64,000 nucleotides of DNA from UBA4660 sp034408895 (GCA_034408895.1 JAWXCI010000073.1:43440-107439), one strand, 5' to 3'. Shown: positions 34,103 to 44,924, counted from the first letter of the stretch. Numbers and translations are program-made. The notes: generated by a model from the letters alone, not told the origin.

Positions 34103-35878
34103 ATGCGCGGATACTTTGCATTGACCATTGCCCTGTTTTGTTATGTGAATTTTTTTGCACAACAGATGCACTTCCAAAAAACTTTCCTGGCGTTTTCCTC
34201 CGGTTTTGGAAACCGGGGCGACATAATTCGCACAACTGATGATGGATATGCCTTGTGCAGTTTCACGTTCGATACTGCTACTTACACTCAAAAGATTCTC
34301 CTCATCAAAACCAATATAGACGGATGGACAGAGTGGTCACGCACGTATTTCAACCCAGGAGAATATTATACCAACACATTTGCCGAGCAAACTGCTGATG
34401 GCGGTTTCCTCCTTGTTTCATCCCGCGAAACAGAGAATAGTGGCAAACGGCTAATCATCATTCGCACCGATGGCGAGGGTCATGAAATATGGACACGCTT
34501 ATACGGTCAATCCACTGACGACATACTGGTAAATGAAATGAAGAAAGCGTCTGATGGCTTTCTTATTACCGGGCGCCAACTGGTAAACAATGCGTGGCGC
34601 ATGTTCCTGCTAAAACTGAGCGATGCTGGTGAAATTCTTTTCTGGAAAACTTTTATTTCATCCATCCCATCGCACCATTCGGTGGCCACCTGCGCTCTTG
34701 CACTTCCGGGTGGAAATAGCGTGTGTGCAGGCTATTCGTACGGGGCAGATGTCGCGCCTGAACTCATCTTTATTAAAACCGATGAAACGGGTGACATCAT
34801 CTGGACCCGCACCTTCATAACGGGTGACAACCAACCGCTGGCACTCGCCCGGAAACCCAACGGCAACCTGTTGGTGGTGGGCCGAAGCAGCGATTTTGCC
34901 GACATCTCTTTCTGGGATATGTACATCATGGAACTGGATGCCCAGGGCGAAATGCTATGGGGAAAAACCTATGGTGGTGATTTGTACGATGAAGCGTTTG
35001 GTGTGATGTGGGATACTGACGATGAAAGTATTTGGGTACTTGCCGAACCCGAGAGCTACGGCTCGCACAGCAAAGCAGGCCTGCTGCACACCGATGCACA
35101 AGGCAACACTCTTATGCTACGGCTATACAGCGAAGAAAATGAAAGGTCGTTTCCCGATGGTTTCGAGCGCGCACCGGACAATGGCTTCACACTGTTTGGA
35201 ACGCTGGGTGGCTACAATTCCATTTCACGGCTGTGGTTGATAACCACTGACGAACTAGGAAATGCGCCATGCCTCCAATGGGATGTGGAACCGGTAGTGC
35301 ACTCCATGAGCTACCCCGCATCAGAACCATGTTTAAGTGCAGATTTTTTTTCTGCCACCGAGTTTATGGTCTCTGAATTTGATGCCTTGTTTTGTGAAAC
35401 TATTCTCTGTTACGAAATGCTGGAAGATGAAGGAGATATTCCTGACCCTCCTTTAAGCAAGAACCCCGGTGACTTCTCCACAGGACTCAGCGAGGAAATT
35501 TTTACAGGCGAAAACAACACTGACGTGGAACCTAGTTATGAACTTTGGCCCAACATTGCTTTGCCCAATACGCAGGAAAATTTCCCGCCATTCGATGATC
35601 CCGTTATTTATATCCCCAATGCATTTACGCCAAATGGCGATGGATTGAATGAGGTGTGGTATCCCGCACTTAGTCCCATGCTCCATTTCGAACTCACTAT
35701 TTACAACCGCTGGGGCGATGCCATTTTCAAAACGAAAGATGTAGGATCCGGATGGAACGGAAGTGTGCATGACGGAAATTATTTCGCTCCCAACGATGTG
35801 TATTCTTACGCGTTTAAATGCACAAATCATCAACACATGGCATCTGTCGTAAAAGGATTTGTGGTACTCATCCGGTGA
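34103..35878 (+). CDS. T9SS type B cargo protein with repeated propeller-like units
   Basis: This 591-aa protein has a signal peptide (F-A-L-T-I-A-L-F-C-Y-V-N-F-F-A-Q-Q). Residues about 30-420 hold six or more units of the pattern D-G-G/D-G-F-L-(L/I)-...-G-R ... (L/I)-I-I-(R/K)-T-D-x-x-G-x-x-(I/L)-W-x-(R/K)-T-(F/Y), typical of propeller-like repeats in Bacteroidota surface proteins. It ends in a type B sorting domain (I-P-N-A-F-T-P-N-G-D-G-L-N-E-V-W-Y..., Y-N-R-W-G-D-A-I-F, F-V-V-L-I-R), the gliding-motility-associated C-terminal domain. It lacks the shared N-terminal domain of its neighbours. It is the first gene of the plus-strand adhesin cluster that includes a PorP/SprF partner. Bases 34075-34082 (TATCTTTT) may be its -7 box. 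Confidence 0.85.
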   Translation: MRGYFALTIALFCYVNFFAQQMHFQKTFLAFSSGFGNRGDIIRTTDDGYALCSFTFDTATYTQKILLIKTNIDGWTEWSRTYFNPGEYYTNTFAEQTADGGFLLVSSRETENSGKRLIIIRTDGEGHEIWTRLYGQSTDDILVNEMKKASDGFLITGRQLVNNAWRMFLLKLSDAGEILFWKTFISSIPSHHSVATCALALPGGNSVCAGYSYGADVAPELIFIKTDETGDIIWTRTFITGDNQPLALARKPNGNLLVVGRSSDFADISFWDMYIMELDAQGEMLWGKTYGGDLYDEAFGVMWDTDDESIWVLAEPESYGSHSKAGLLHTDAQGNTLMLRLYSEENERSFPDGFERAPDNGFTLFGTLGGYNSISRLWLITTDELGNAPCLQWDVEPVVHSMSYPASEPCLSADFFSATEFMVSEFDALFCETILCYEMLEDEGDIPDPPLSKNPGDFSTGLSEEIFTGENNTDVEPSYELWPNIALPNTQENFPPFDDPVIYIPNAFTPNGDGLNEVWYPALSPMLHFELTIYNRWGDAIFKTKDVGSGWNGSVHDGNYFAPNDVYSYAFKCTNHQHMASVVKGFVVLIR

Positions 35879-35944
35879 TGATGCTTTTCCTGATAATCCG
35901 GGCACATGTAATTTACTTTTACCACATCCAATCAAAACTTCATC

Positions 35945-38023
35945 ATGAAACACACAAAACTTTTACCTGCAGCACTCGCCATGTTTTTCGCGTCTACTTT
36001 CCATGCACAATACCTGGAGGTGGAAATTGATTCGGTACACACCGGCATTCATACCGCTTCTTGCGGTGATGTTGATCTTACGGGCTACGTAACTTTTTCT
36101 GTTTGGGCAGTGGTGCCTGACTCGTTAAGTTGCCTGGTGGCGATTTTGGGAGGTAATACTGATGCCGTTGATGATCTCGGTTGCGGAAATCCACTCGATT
36201 ACGACAACCTCCAAATAACTTTTGATGGTAACGTGTACAACGATCCGATTGGAGGAATTACAAGCGCGAGCCAGTTTTGTCCTTTATTCGTTACTTACCC
36301 TGCCTCGCAATGGGATTCTGACATAACAATTGGCGGGGAGTGCGCGGGCGATGGAGCAGAAGTTTTCATCATTGGGTTGCCATGTGATGATACTGATTTT
36401 GGTGTTTTTGCTGCCGCAAATTGCACGGACAATTTTAACACCCTCGATGTATTTATTGATTACGGTGGTTGGTTCACTCTTGCCGGAGGTTTTAATCTCA
36501 ATTCCATTGCCGGAACTGACCACCGTGTGAAAATTCCACAGTTCACCACCAACGATGGTTTCTGCATGAACGGATGGATGTCGTGGCAAGTTCTATGTGA
36601 ACCTGGAAATGTAATTGAGTCAGTCTGGTTCGACATCTGCCAACCCATGCCTTGCGATGATTTTGGATCAGACATTATTGCTAACATTTTTCCTGAAGAA
36701 GGAGGCGAAACTTTTTCTATAGAGATATAAGGTGGCAACGGTATTATGTCATCGGAACTTTATACCTCGGCCGATGTGCTTGTGCAATCCGGTGGCACGT
36801 TAATAACTGCCGTAGTGCCCGGCAGTTATTACATCAAGGTGGCTAACAACTACCAATGCAGTTATACTACTGTCCCCATAATTATTGAACCACTCGAACC
36901 TCTGGGTATGTGGTGTGCAGTTCCGGAATTGAATCACAACTGGAGGCAGAAATAACAGGAGGTTGGCCACCCTTTACAGTGGAAGTAAATGGCATTGCTT
37001 CCATACAGAATATCAAATGGATTGCTTTCGGAAGCAATGCACCTTCTATCAACACTCTAGTGGTAACCGATGCCCTGGGAAATGTCGCAGAATTGTTTTT
37101 CAGTGATCCCGATATTGGAAATTCAGGACTGATCATCAACACCACCTCCCCACTTGTAATGGCGATAGTGATGGAAGCCTGGCCCTAACACTGGGTGGCC
37201 AATTTACAAGTGTTGATTGGGACAATGGCCAGGCGGGTACAAGTCTTGTATCACTTGCAGCCGATACTTATTTTTTTCTTGCTGCCGATGCCAGTGGCTG
37301 CGCAGTGTATGAAGGAGTTGAGTTGCAAGATTTTCCACCCATAGCAGCCGATGTCATTATCACCAGTGTGAGTTGTTACGGTGAAGAAGATGGATCGGCC
37401 ATAGTGAATCTTTCAGGCGGAAGCGGAGACTATTCTTTGACCTGGGATGGCATAAATCCGCTGGCGCTTGAGGAGGGCACTTACTCCTTTACTGCTACCG
37501 ATAGCAATGGATGTCAGCACCAAGAAAGTGTTACCATTACCGAACCCGATGAACTTGAATACAGGGTAATCTCGGTAACGGACGAAACAATGGCAGGCGC
37601 TGAAGATGCTACCGCTGAAATTGAAGTTACAGGCGGCACCCACCTTATAACATTACATGGCCCAACAGTGACAATGGCTTGGTGGGTGAAAATTTATCAG
37701 CAGGAATAGCAACCTTCGCCATCGAAGACGCAAACGGATGTACAATAGAAGGTTCTATTTACCTTGAAACTTCCCTGGAAGAAGATGTCATGCACGGGGT
37801 TGTCATCTTTTATCACACAGCCACTCAAGCCGTAAACATAAAATACCCGCACGATGGTAGCAAATCCATTTCCATATTCGACAGCAGCGGAAGATTGGTG
37901 TTGACCGAAAGTTTTGCAGGAAGAAATCATTCAATCCCTGTATCGTTTCTGGCCGTTGGGGTTTACAATACCCACCTGGTGGGAAATGATGAGATATCCA
38001 TACAAAAATTCTTGAGAGAATAG
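35945..38023 (+). pseudogene. Decayed SprB-like T9SS adhesin gene
   Basis: The reading frame is intact from the ATG at 35945 (signal peptide, then the shared N-terminal domain with V-D-L-T-G-Y-V, W-D-S-D-I-T-I-G, I-D-Y-G-G-W-F and P-Q-F-T-T-N-D-G-F-C-M) to an in-frame TAA at 36728-36730. There the intact paralogs have D in V-E-D-G-G-N-G. The same frame resumes (G-G-N-G-I-M...). Three further shifts follow, each equal to loss of one base: at about 36895-36912, 37140-37156 and 37637-37648. Rejoined, the frames give SprB-type repeats (C-N-G-D-S-D-G-S-L, W-D-N-G) and a type A sorting domain with damaged motifs (F-Y-H-T-A-T-Q; V-Y-N-T-H-L). About 690 aa would have been encoded. Intact paralogs follow at 38209 and 41700. 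Confidence 0.85.
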
Positions 38024-38043
38024 ATTCTTGTTTTTAAGTTTCT

Positions 38044-38081
38044 GAAGATGCTTCATCCTGGTTCAAGGTTGAAGCATCTTC
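38044..38081 (+). terminator. Hairpin after the decayed adhesin gene
   Basis: A perfect 12-bp stem (GAAGATGCTTCA, 38044-38055, with its complement at 38070-38081) with a 14-base loop lies 21 bases after the stop. The T-run is weak (ATTTTG). Confidence 0.55.
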
Positions 38082-38208
38082 CATTTTGAAACTTCCTCAT
38101 TCTGGAGAAAATAGAATTCATCTCTCCATTTATTTCTCCCGATTTTCCAACAAAGGCAACCAACACCCCGTACCGTTCGACTTACTATTGACCAACCCTT
38201 ACTAAAAG

Positions 38209-41200
38209 ATGAAAACGTATTTACTGCGACTGTCTTTGTTATCCATCCTGTACTTCACCATTCCATCTTACCGCGTTTTATCACAGTTTACTGAAGGCGG
38301 AATTGACACAGTCATTGTGCAGGTGGATCAGGTCCTTTATGGAACTTACATGACAGTATGCGGTCCTGTTGATCTTACAGGATACGTAGTTTATGATGTA
38401 ATAGTGATAATGGAAGATCCCAATGATTGTTTTGTGGGTGTTTTCGGTGGAATAGGGCCGGATATAGAAACGTGTTATGTCACCGATCCGAACAATCTCA
38501 CCATCACCTTTGATGGGGAGTATTTTAACGATCCGCTGGGAGCAGTCTATGGCAACAGCGTCAACTGCTCGTTGTGCAACAATTTTCCAACAATTTGCTT
38601 CGACTCGTGGGCCACACTTGATGATTATTGTTCGGGCAGTTCGCCTTACCTGCTCAACTGTCCTGATGATGTCACACCCCCTGCGGTTTTTTCGGCCGAT
38701 TGCTCAACTATGTTTAATGACCTTGACTTTTTTATTGACAATGGAGGCTGGTTCCAGATTTTCACCGATGGCACCACCAATGATGCAAGCTACCAGATAG
38801 CACAAATCACCACCAACGATACTTTTTGTATGGATGGTCAGATCAGTTTTCAAAACGATTGCCAGCCAGGTTTAGAAAACATTTTAGTGGAAGACTTTAG
38901 TTTTTGCCAGCCGCAGCCTTGTGTGGCAAACCCTATGGACCTGATAGCCTCCATAACCCCTGCGGCATGTTTTGGAGATGATAACATTGTGACTTTTGAT
39001 GATGGTGGAAATGGCCCCGTGGACTACACCCTTTACAACGCACTTAATGACGCCCAGATTTTTGCAGCTTATGATTTGGATGCGGGATACAGCAACAACA
39101 CACTCAACCCCGGCAGCTATTACATAGCGTTGGAGGACAGCATCGGCTGCCTGGATAGCACGCAGGTTTTTACACTCACTGAACCTACACCGTTTAATTT
39201 CAATGCGGCCATTGGTCAAAACATTATTTGTTTCGCAGACTCCAATGGAACCATACTTACCAGTTGCAGCGGAGGTACTCCCCCCGACAGTGTTTTTTAT
39301 GCCGGCCCTATCTCCGGCAGCGTGGCCTGTGGCGATATAATTTCAGGATTGCCCACCGGTACTTACATACTTAGTGCAATGGACAACAACGGATGCACGG
39401 AAATAATTCAAATCACTTTTGCCAATCCCCCCGAACTAATCATCAACATTGCAGTTACTGATGTGAGTTGTGGCGGTATTGAAACAGGAGCTCTTATAGG
39501 TACCATCACAGGTGGCACCGGCATCATTACCGCGAACTGGACGGGTGATGCCACGGCAACATTTACAGGACCAAGTCCTCTCACTGTAACTATCAGCAAT
39601 CTTGGCGGAGGCAACTACAATCTGGCTGCAAGCGATGCCAGCCTTTGCCCCGTTTCCGAAAATTTTTCTGTATTCGAGCCTGAAGGTTTGTCAAGCAATA
39701 TTTCTGTTACCAATGCTTCGTGCCCGGGTGTTTGTGATGGAACTGTGCAAGTGGACACAAGCGGAGGCACCGGAACTGCGGATGTAACAATAACAGGAGG
39801 AAGTTTCATCAACCTATGCCCTGGCGAGTACATCATTACGATCACTGATGATCTGGGTTGTATCATTTCAAACACCGTTGAAGTCATTGGCCAGGATGAT
39901 TTCGGCTTCGAACCTACCTTCACCAACATAAGTTGCAATCAGGCATGTGATGGTGTAATAGATTTCCAGAACATCACCGGAAGTTGTGGCAATTACCAAT
40001 ACGCCCTATCACCTGCCACTGGTGCACAGACATCATCTGCAAACGCAGTTACCTACTCTGACTTGTGTGCAGGCACTTATCAGATCGAAATCACTGACTC
40101 CTGTGGATGCAGTGTCAGCATAAACAATGTGTCTATCAGCGAACCCGCGGCTCTCGAAGTGGTCACAGTGGTTGAACAGGTTCTTTGTTTTGGAAACAAC
40201 AATGGAAGTATTCAAGTATCCACCGGCAACCCCGGCATTGTTCAACTTATCGAACCGGTTATTCAAACACTTCCATTCACATTGGAAAATCTTGCCCCCG
40301 ACATCTACCACATCGTTATTGAAAATGAAAACGGATGCCAAGACTCAACAGACGTGATCATAACCGAACCGTCAGAATTTCTCTCAGAAATTACCACAAC
40401 CACCCCTGTGGGTTGTGGTGGAGATTGTGATGCTACCATCAGCGTAGAATATAGCGGTGGCACCGACCCGTACAGTTTTAAACTCCTGGACGCTGCCAAC
40501 AACACGACCGTAGTTGCCAGTGGCCCGCTTGCCGCTGCGGGAAACGATGTGATTGATAATGTGTGCGCAGGAAACTGGCTTCTTGTTTTGATGGATGCCA
40601 ATTTTTGTTCAACCGACAGCCTTGCAGTAACCATCATTGAACCTGATCCCATTATCATCAACCTGAGCGAAGACTGGATAACCTGCACCGGCATGTGTGA
40701 TGGTTCAGCCACTGTGCTTTTTTCCGGTGGTACTGGCGAACTGGAGGTACAAATTTTCCCTGAGGATATTGACCCCGACTGCGGCATCGGTTCCTGCACC
40801 TTTGTTGATTTATGCCAAAGCACTTACACCGTAACCGTTAGCGATGAAGCCGAATGCCAGCAGGACACCCTTATCGTTATCGGTGCAGAAATGGTCACTG
40901 ATATGATCCTCACCCTTTTTTCTTCACCGGAAACCTGCTGGAATGAAATGGACGGAACAGCAACAGTAGCTGTCACCAATGGCAACGTGCCTATCAACTA
41001 CCAATGGAACGACCCGCTTCAACAAACCACGGCCACGGCAGTCGGTCTCATTTCGAATGATGTTTATACCGTGATAGTTTCCGATGCTTTCGGATGCACA
41101 CTCACTGAACAAATAGAGGTAGCCCCTACCATAGGATGCTTCTTCATCGCAACCGCACTTACCCCCAATGGCGATGGAATGAATGACGACTGGCTTATTG

Positions 41201-41400
41201 GAGGACTCGAATACTTCCCAGAAGCCACGGTCCAGGTTTTCAATCGCTGGTCGCAGGTAATATTTGAAAGCCGGGGCTATGATGCAGCCTGGGATGGCAG
41301 TTACGATGGGAAAAAACTTCCGGTTGCTGATTACTACTTCGTGATAAATTACAGCGAAGAAGCCGATCCCATTTTAGGGACAGTCACTATTAAATATTGA
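38209..41400 (+). CDS. SprB-like T9SS type B adhesin, 1,063 aa
   Basis: A signal peptide (Y-L-L-R-L-S-L-L-S-I-L-Y-F-T-I-P-S) is followed by the shared N-terminal domain (about 27-225): V-D-L-T-G-Y-V-V-Y-D-V, F-D-S-W-A-T, I-D-N-G-G-W-F and Q-I-T-T-N-D-T-F-C-M-D-G. About eight cysteine-containing SprB-type repeats follow (for example V-G-C-G-G-D-C-D-A-T-I-S-V-E-Y). The end is a type B sorting domain (A-L-T-P-N-G-D-G-M-N-D-D-W..., ending T-V-T-I-K-Y). In the sorting domain the usual N-R-W-G reads N-R-W-S (codon at 41251). SprB in Flavobacterium is a mobile adhesin moved along the cell by the gliding motor; these are SprB-like by repeats and export signal only. A TACTATTG box lies at 38183-38190. 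Confidence 0.88.
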   Translation: MKTYLLRLSLLSILYFTIPSYRVLSQFTEGGIDTVIVQVDQVLYGTYMTVCGPVDLTGYVVYDVIVIMEDPNDCFVGVFGGIGPDIETCYVTDPNNLTITFDGEYFNDPLGAVYGNSVNCSLCNNFPTICFDSWATLDDYCSGSSPYLLNCPDDVTPPAVFSADCSTMFNDLDFFIDNGGWFQIFTDGTTNDASYQIAQITTNDTFCMDGQISFQNDCQPGLENILVEDFSFCQPQPCVANPMDLIASITPAACFGDDNIVTFDDGGNGPVDYTLYNALNDAQIFAAYDLDAGYSNNTLNPGSYYIALEDSIGCLDSTQVFTLTEPTPFNFNAAIGQNIICFADSNGTILTSCSGGTPPDSVFYAGPISGSVACGDIISGLPTGTYILSAMDNNGCTEIIQITFANPPELIINIAVTDVSCGGIETGALIGTITGGTGIITANWTGDATATFTGPSPLTVTISNLGGGNYNLAASDASLCPVSENFSVFEPEGLSSNISVTNASCPGVCDGTVQVDTSGGTGTADVTITGGSFINLCPGEYIITITDDLGCIISNTVEVIGQDDFGFEPTFTNISCNQACDGVIDFQNITGSCGNYQYALSPATGAQTSSANAVTYSDLCAGTYQIEITDSCGCSVSINNVSISEPAALEVVTVVEQVLCFGNNNGSIQVSTGNPGIVQLIEPVIQTLPFTLENLAPDIYHIVIENENGCQDSTDVIITEPSEFLSEITTTTPVGCGGDCDATISVEYSGGTDPYSFKLLDAANNTTVVASGPLAAAGNDVIDNVCAGNWLLVLMDANFCSTDSLAVTIIEPDPIIINLSEDWITCTGMCDGSATVLFSGGTGELEVQIFPEDIDPDCGIGSCTFVDLCQSTYTVTVSDEAECQQDTLIVIGAEMVTDMILTLFSSPETCWNEMDGTATVAVTNGNVPINYQWNDPLQQTTATAVGLISNDVYTVIVSDAFGCTLTEQIEVAPTIGCFFIATALTPNGDGMNDDWLIGGLEYFPEATVQVFNRWSQVIFESRGYDAAWDGSYDGKKLPVADYYFVINYSEEADPILGTVTIKY

Positions 41401-41699
41401 GAACGCGCTAGATAAGATGCAGTCAAAACCTGCATGCCGAAGAGTAAAGCATTTCGTTCCTGGAGCCTTTTTAAGATTTTTGCTATGCCAGTGGGGAAGC
41501 CGGGTGGGGCAGTTGTATTGGCTTCCGAAGGACACAATCCCGATTAGCAATCATGACCCTCTTACCTATCTACATCAGCACATCATCACATGTTCATAAT
41601 ACCACATCTGTTACATTCGCCCCGCGTCCCTCAATTGAGCACCAGGCAACCCCATCCTTCAAAACTTCGACTTCATTGCATTCAAACCTTGATTTACCG

Positions 41700-44600
41700 G
41701 TGAAAGCATCCAAAAAATTTCTTGTTGCAGCCATCCTGCTCATTGCATCCTTTACATATTCCAATAAAAGTTCAGCCCAGTACGTGGGTATCGAGGTTGT
41801 TGTGGATACTGTGCTTTATGGCAACTACTGGGATCTTTTTCTTAACGATAGCATTGACCTTACCGGTTTTATTGTGTATGAAATTTATGCCTGCGTTGCC
41901 GATCCTGCCGACTGCGTAACTGGCATGGTTGGGGGACTTAACGATGCAGCGAATGATCTTGATTGTATGAATGCGGGAGATAATGACAATCTGCTCATGA
42001 CTTTTACCGGTGACGTTTTTAATAATGAAGCAGGCGGTATACTCGGTCAAAACATTAATTGCGCATTATGCGTCATTGCACCTACTTTATGCTGGGATTC
42101 TTATGTCACGGCAGGCACCGATTGCAATACAGATGGAGGCACTGTAAACTACATACAACTGCCGTGTGAAGGCAGCGAATGGTCGCAAACATTCACAGGC
42201 ACCATACCGGGCGATTACACAGAGCCAGGTAACGATTTATACATTGATAATGGTGGCTGGTTTGCATTTCCGTCTGGTTTTGATCCCAATACCATTGCTG
42301 GAAGTGACCTGAAGGTTTTGCTGGCCCAGATTACAACCAATGGCGATTTCACTCTTGAAGGCTATGTAACGCTTCAGGAGGATTGTCTACTTGGCAATCC
42401 CATTATACCAAACCTAATAGACTTTAATTACACCAATCCCTGCGAAACATTTGCGCTGGACACTTTGATTAACGCATTCCTTCCTGATTGTGATGGTGAT
42501 GCCGTAGGCATTACGGTGGAAGATGGTGGCAACGGGTGGGTAAACTACCAACTGCACGATTGCATTACCGATGCCCTGCTGGAAACCAGCAACGCGGACC
42601 CCGATGGCTGGACTATACTCAACCTGAGCGATGGCAATTATTATGTGACCATGATTGACAGCATAGGCTGTCGTGACACATCCAATTGTGTAACTATCAC
42701 TATACCAGAGCCACTTCAATTCAACGCACAAATCAGCCAGGACATTCTTTGTTTTGGGAATAGCAACGGGTCTATCACAACCAGTTGCACGGGAGGAGCC
42801 CTGCCCGTAGACGTTATCTATGCAGGACCTTTATCAGGAAGTGTTCAATGCGGTCAAACCATTTCAGGTCTCATCACAGGAACATATAACCTCATAGCAA
42901 CCGATGCGCTGGGTTGTTTTTTGGATACCACCATCACGCTTGCTAATCCCGCCCAACTCAACATCACCATCTCCGAAACGGATGTGGATTGCAGCAGTGC
43001 CCAAAACGGTGCCCTCACTGGTACTGTTTCCGGAGGATCTGGTGACATTGCAGCCGAGTGGACGGGCCTTGTAAATCAGACCTTCATTGGTCCAAGTATT
43101 CTGACAATTACACTCGCCAACCTTAACGGTGGCAGTTATACAATCACAGCAACAGATACCAATAACTGCATACTTTCGGAAGATTATGAAGTACTAGAGC
43201 CTGATGGTCTTGAGCTAACGGTAGTTCATTCTGATGCATCCTGCTTTGGTGTTTGCGATGGTGAAGTAACAGCAACCACCGAAGGCGGAACCAATCCCAT
43301 TGACATCACCATCACCGGAAGCGATTTTGAAGACCTCTGCCCGGACATTTACATCATTATTGCCACCGATGGAAACAACTGCTCAATGACCGATACGGTG
43401 GAAGTAACCAGCCCCACACAGATTACTTATGAAGACAGTTTCACCATTTTATCTTGTTTCGGTGCTTGTGATGGAGTGATTGATATACAGAACATCAACG
43501 GAAGCTGTGGCGATTACCAATATGCCATTTCACCTGCAGCAGGCACCGCAGTTGAAACTGCAAACTCCGTCACCTACTCTGCTTTATGTCCCGGTACTTA
43601 CGATGTTGAAATAACAGATCCTTGCGGATGTGGTGTAACCATCAACGATGTGCTGATCACTGAACCTGCCGAGTTATTGGTTCAAACCGTAACCGAACAA
43701 ATTACCTGTTATGGTTATGACAACGGAAGTATTGACGTGACATCCACAGGAAGCGCAAGTATTGTTGAGATCATAGCACCCGAAGCTGGTACACTTCCCT
43801 TCACCCTTGACAGCCTTGCTCCAGGCACCTACCACATTGTAATTGAAAATGAAAGCGGATGTCAGGATTCTACTGACCTCATCATTACCGAGCCAGGAGA
43901 ATTCATAACGGCAGTAACGGCCTCCACTCCTGTGGGTTGCGGTGGAGATTGTGATGCTACTATCAGTGTCGAGTACACAGGTGGAACATCTCCCTTTAGT
44001 TATGAATTACTTGATGCCACAGATAGCACCACTGTGGTAGACAGCGGCTCGCTAACCGATGGAGGCACAGATGTGATTGATGGTGTGTGTGCCGGAGATT
44101 GGCTGGTTGTTCTGTTGGATGATAATAATTGTGCTTCAGACACTATTCCGGTAACTATTGCGCAACCTGACCCCATTATTATCAATGTTACCGAAGACTG
44201 GATAACCTGCACCGGGATGTGTGATGGTTCAGCTGCCATACTTTTTTCAGGAGGTACCGGTGAGTTGACTGCACAATTCTTTCCCGAAGAACTCGACCCA
44301 AATTGTGGGATTGGTTCGTGCACGCTTGTGGATTTGTGCGAGGGAGTTTACTCTGTAACTGTTACCGATGAAGACAACTGCGAAATGGACACCACCATTG
44401 TGATCGGAGCTGAAATTGTGACCGATATGATACTCAGTTTATTCTCCTCCCCGGAGACCTGCTGGAATGAAATGGACGGAACGGTAACGGTTGCGGTTAC
44501 CAATGGCAGCCTGCCTATCAATTATTCCTGGAGCGACCCACTCGAACAAATTACCGCAACGGCAGTGGGCCTTGTTAGCAACGAAGTTTATACTGTTACT

Positions 44601-44924
44601 GTGACCGATGCCATTGGCTGCACGCTTACTGAACAAATTGAAGTGGAACCCACTATAGGGTGTTTCTTTATAGCAACTGCACTTACCCCTAATGGTGACG
44701 GAGTGAATGACTACTGGCTCTTGGGAGGATTGGAGTATTTCCCCGAATCGGAAGTACAGGTTTTCAACCGATGGGGCCAGGTCATGTTCGAGAGCCGCGG
44801 CTACCAGGCACCGTGGGATGGCACGTTTAAGGGCAATAACCTTCCTGTGGCGGACTATTATTTCGTGATAAACTACAGCGATGAAGCTGACCCGATTATG
44901 GGTACTGTAACCATAAAATACTAA
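41700..44924 (+). CDS. SprB-like T9SS type B adhesin, 1,074 aa, paralog of the previous gene
   Basis: The open frame begins at 41553, but the first 49 residues are unlike a signal sequence. A GTG at 41700 starts V-K-A-S-K-K-F-L-V-A-A-I-L-L-I-A-S-F, a good signal peptide, and is preferred. The layout matches the 38209 gene: shared N-terminal domain (I-D-L-T-G-F-I-V-Y-E-I, C-W-D-S-Y-V-T-A-G, I-D-N-G-G-W-F, L-L-A-Q-I-T-T-N-G), SprB-type repeats, and a type B sorting domain with the normal N-R-W-G. The C-terminal ~450 residues are nearly the same as in the neighbour, while the N-terminal part differs much more. The 299-base gap before it has only a short ATGCAG/CTGCAT hairpin (41417-41435). PorP/SprF follows after 18 bases. 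Confidence 0.85.
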   Translation: MKASKKFLVAAILLIASFTYSNKSSAQYVGIEVVVDTVLYGNYWDLFLNDSIDLTGFIVYEIYACVADPADCVTGMVGGLNDAANDLDCMNAGDNDNLLMTFTGDVFNNEAGGILGQNINCALCVIAPTLCWDSYVTAGTDCNTDGGTVNYIQLPCEGSEWSQTFTGTIPGDYTEPGNDLYIDNGGWFAFPSGFDPNTIAGSDLKVLLAQITTNGDFTLEGYVTLQEDCLLGNPIIPNLIDFNYTNPCETFALDTLINAFLPDCDGDAVGITVEDGGNGWVNYQLHDCITDALLETSNADPDGWTILNLSDGNYYVTMIDSIGCRDTSNCVTITIPEPLQFNAQISQDILCFGNSNGSITTSCTGGALPVDVIYAGPLSGSVQCGQTISGLITGTYNLIATDALGCFLDTTITLANPAQLNITISETDVDCSSAQNGALTGTVSGGSGDIAAEWTGLVNQTFIGPSILTITLANLNGGSYTITATDTNNCILSEDYEVLEPDGLELTVVHSDASCFGVCDGEVTATTEGGTNPIDITITGSDFEDLCPDIYIIIATDGNNCSMTDTVEVTSPTQITYEDSFTILSCFGACDGVIDIQNINGSCGDYQYAISPAAGTAVETANSVTYSALCPGTYDVEITDPCGCGVTINDVLITEPAELLVQTVTEQITCYGYDNGSIDVTSTGSASIVEIIAPEAGTLPFTLDSLAPGTYHIVIENESGCQDSTDLIITEPGEFITAVTASTPVGCGGDCDATISVEYTGGTSPFSYELLDATDSTTVVDSGSLTDGGTDVIDGVCAGDWLVVLLDDNNCASDTIPVTIAQPDPIIINVTEDWITCTGMCDGSAAILFSGGTGELTAQFFPEELDPNCGIGSCTLVDLCEGVYSVTVTDEDNCEMDTTIVIGAEIVTDMILSLFSSPETCWNEMDGTVTVAVTNGSLPINYSWSDPLEQITATAVGLVSNEVYTVTVTDAIGCTLTEQIEVEPTIGCFFIATALTPNGDGVNDYWLLGGLEYFPESEVQVFNRWGQVMFESRGYQAPWDGTFKGNNLPVADYYFVINYSDEADPIMGTVTIKY

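Noticed and set aside
41553..41699. 49-residue N-terminal extension of the second large adhesin
   Set aside because: It is polar with no signal features and is absent from the paralog; the GTG at 41700 starts a proper signal peptide.
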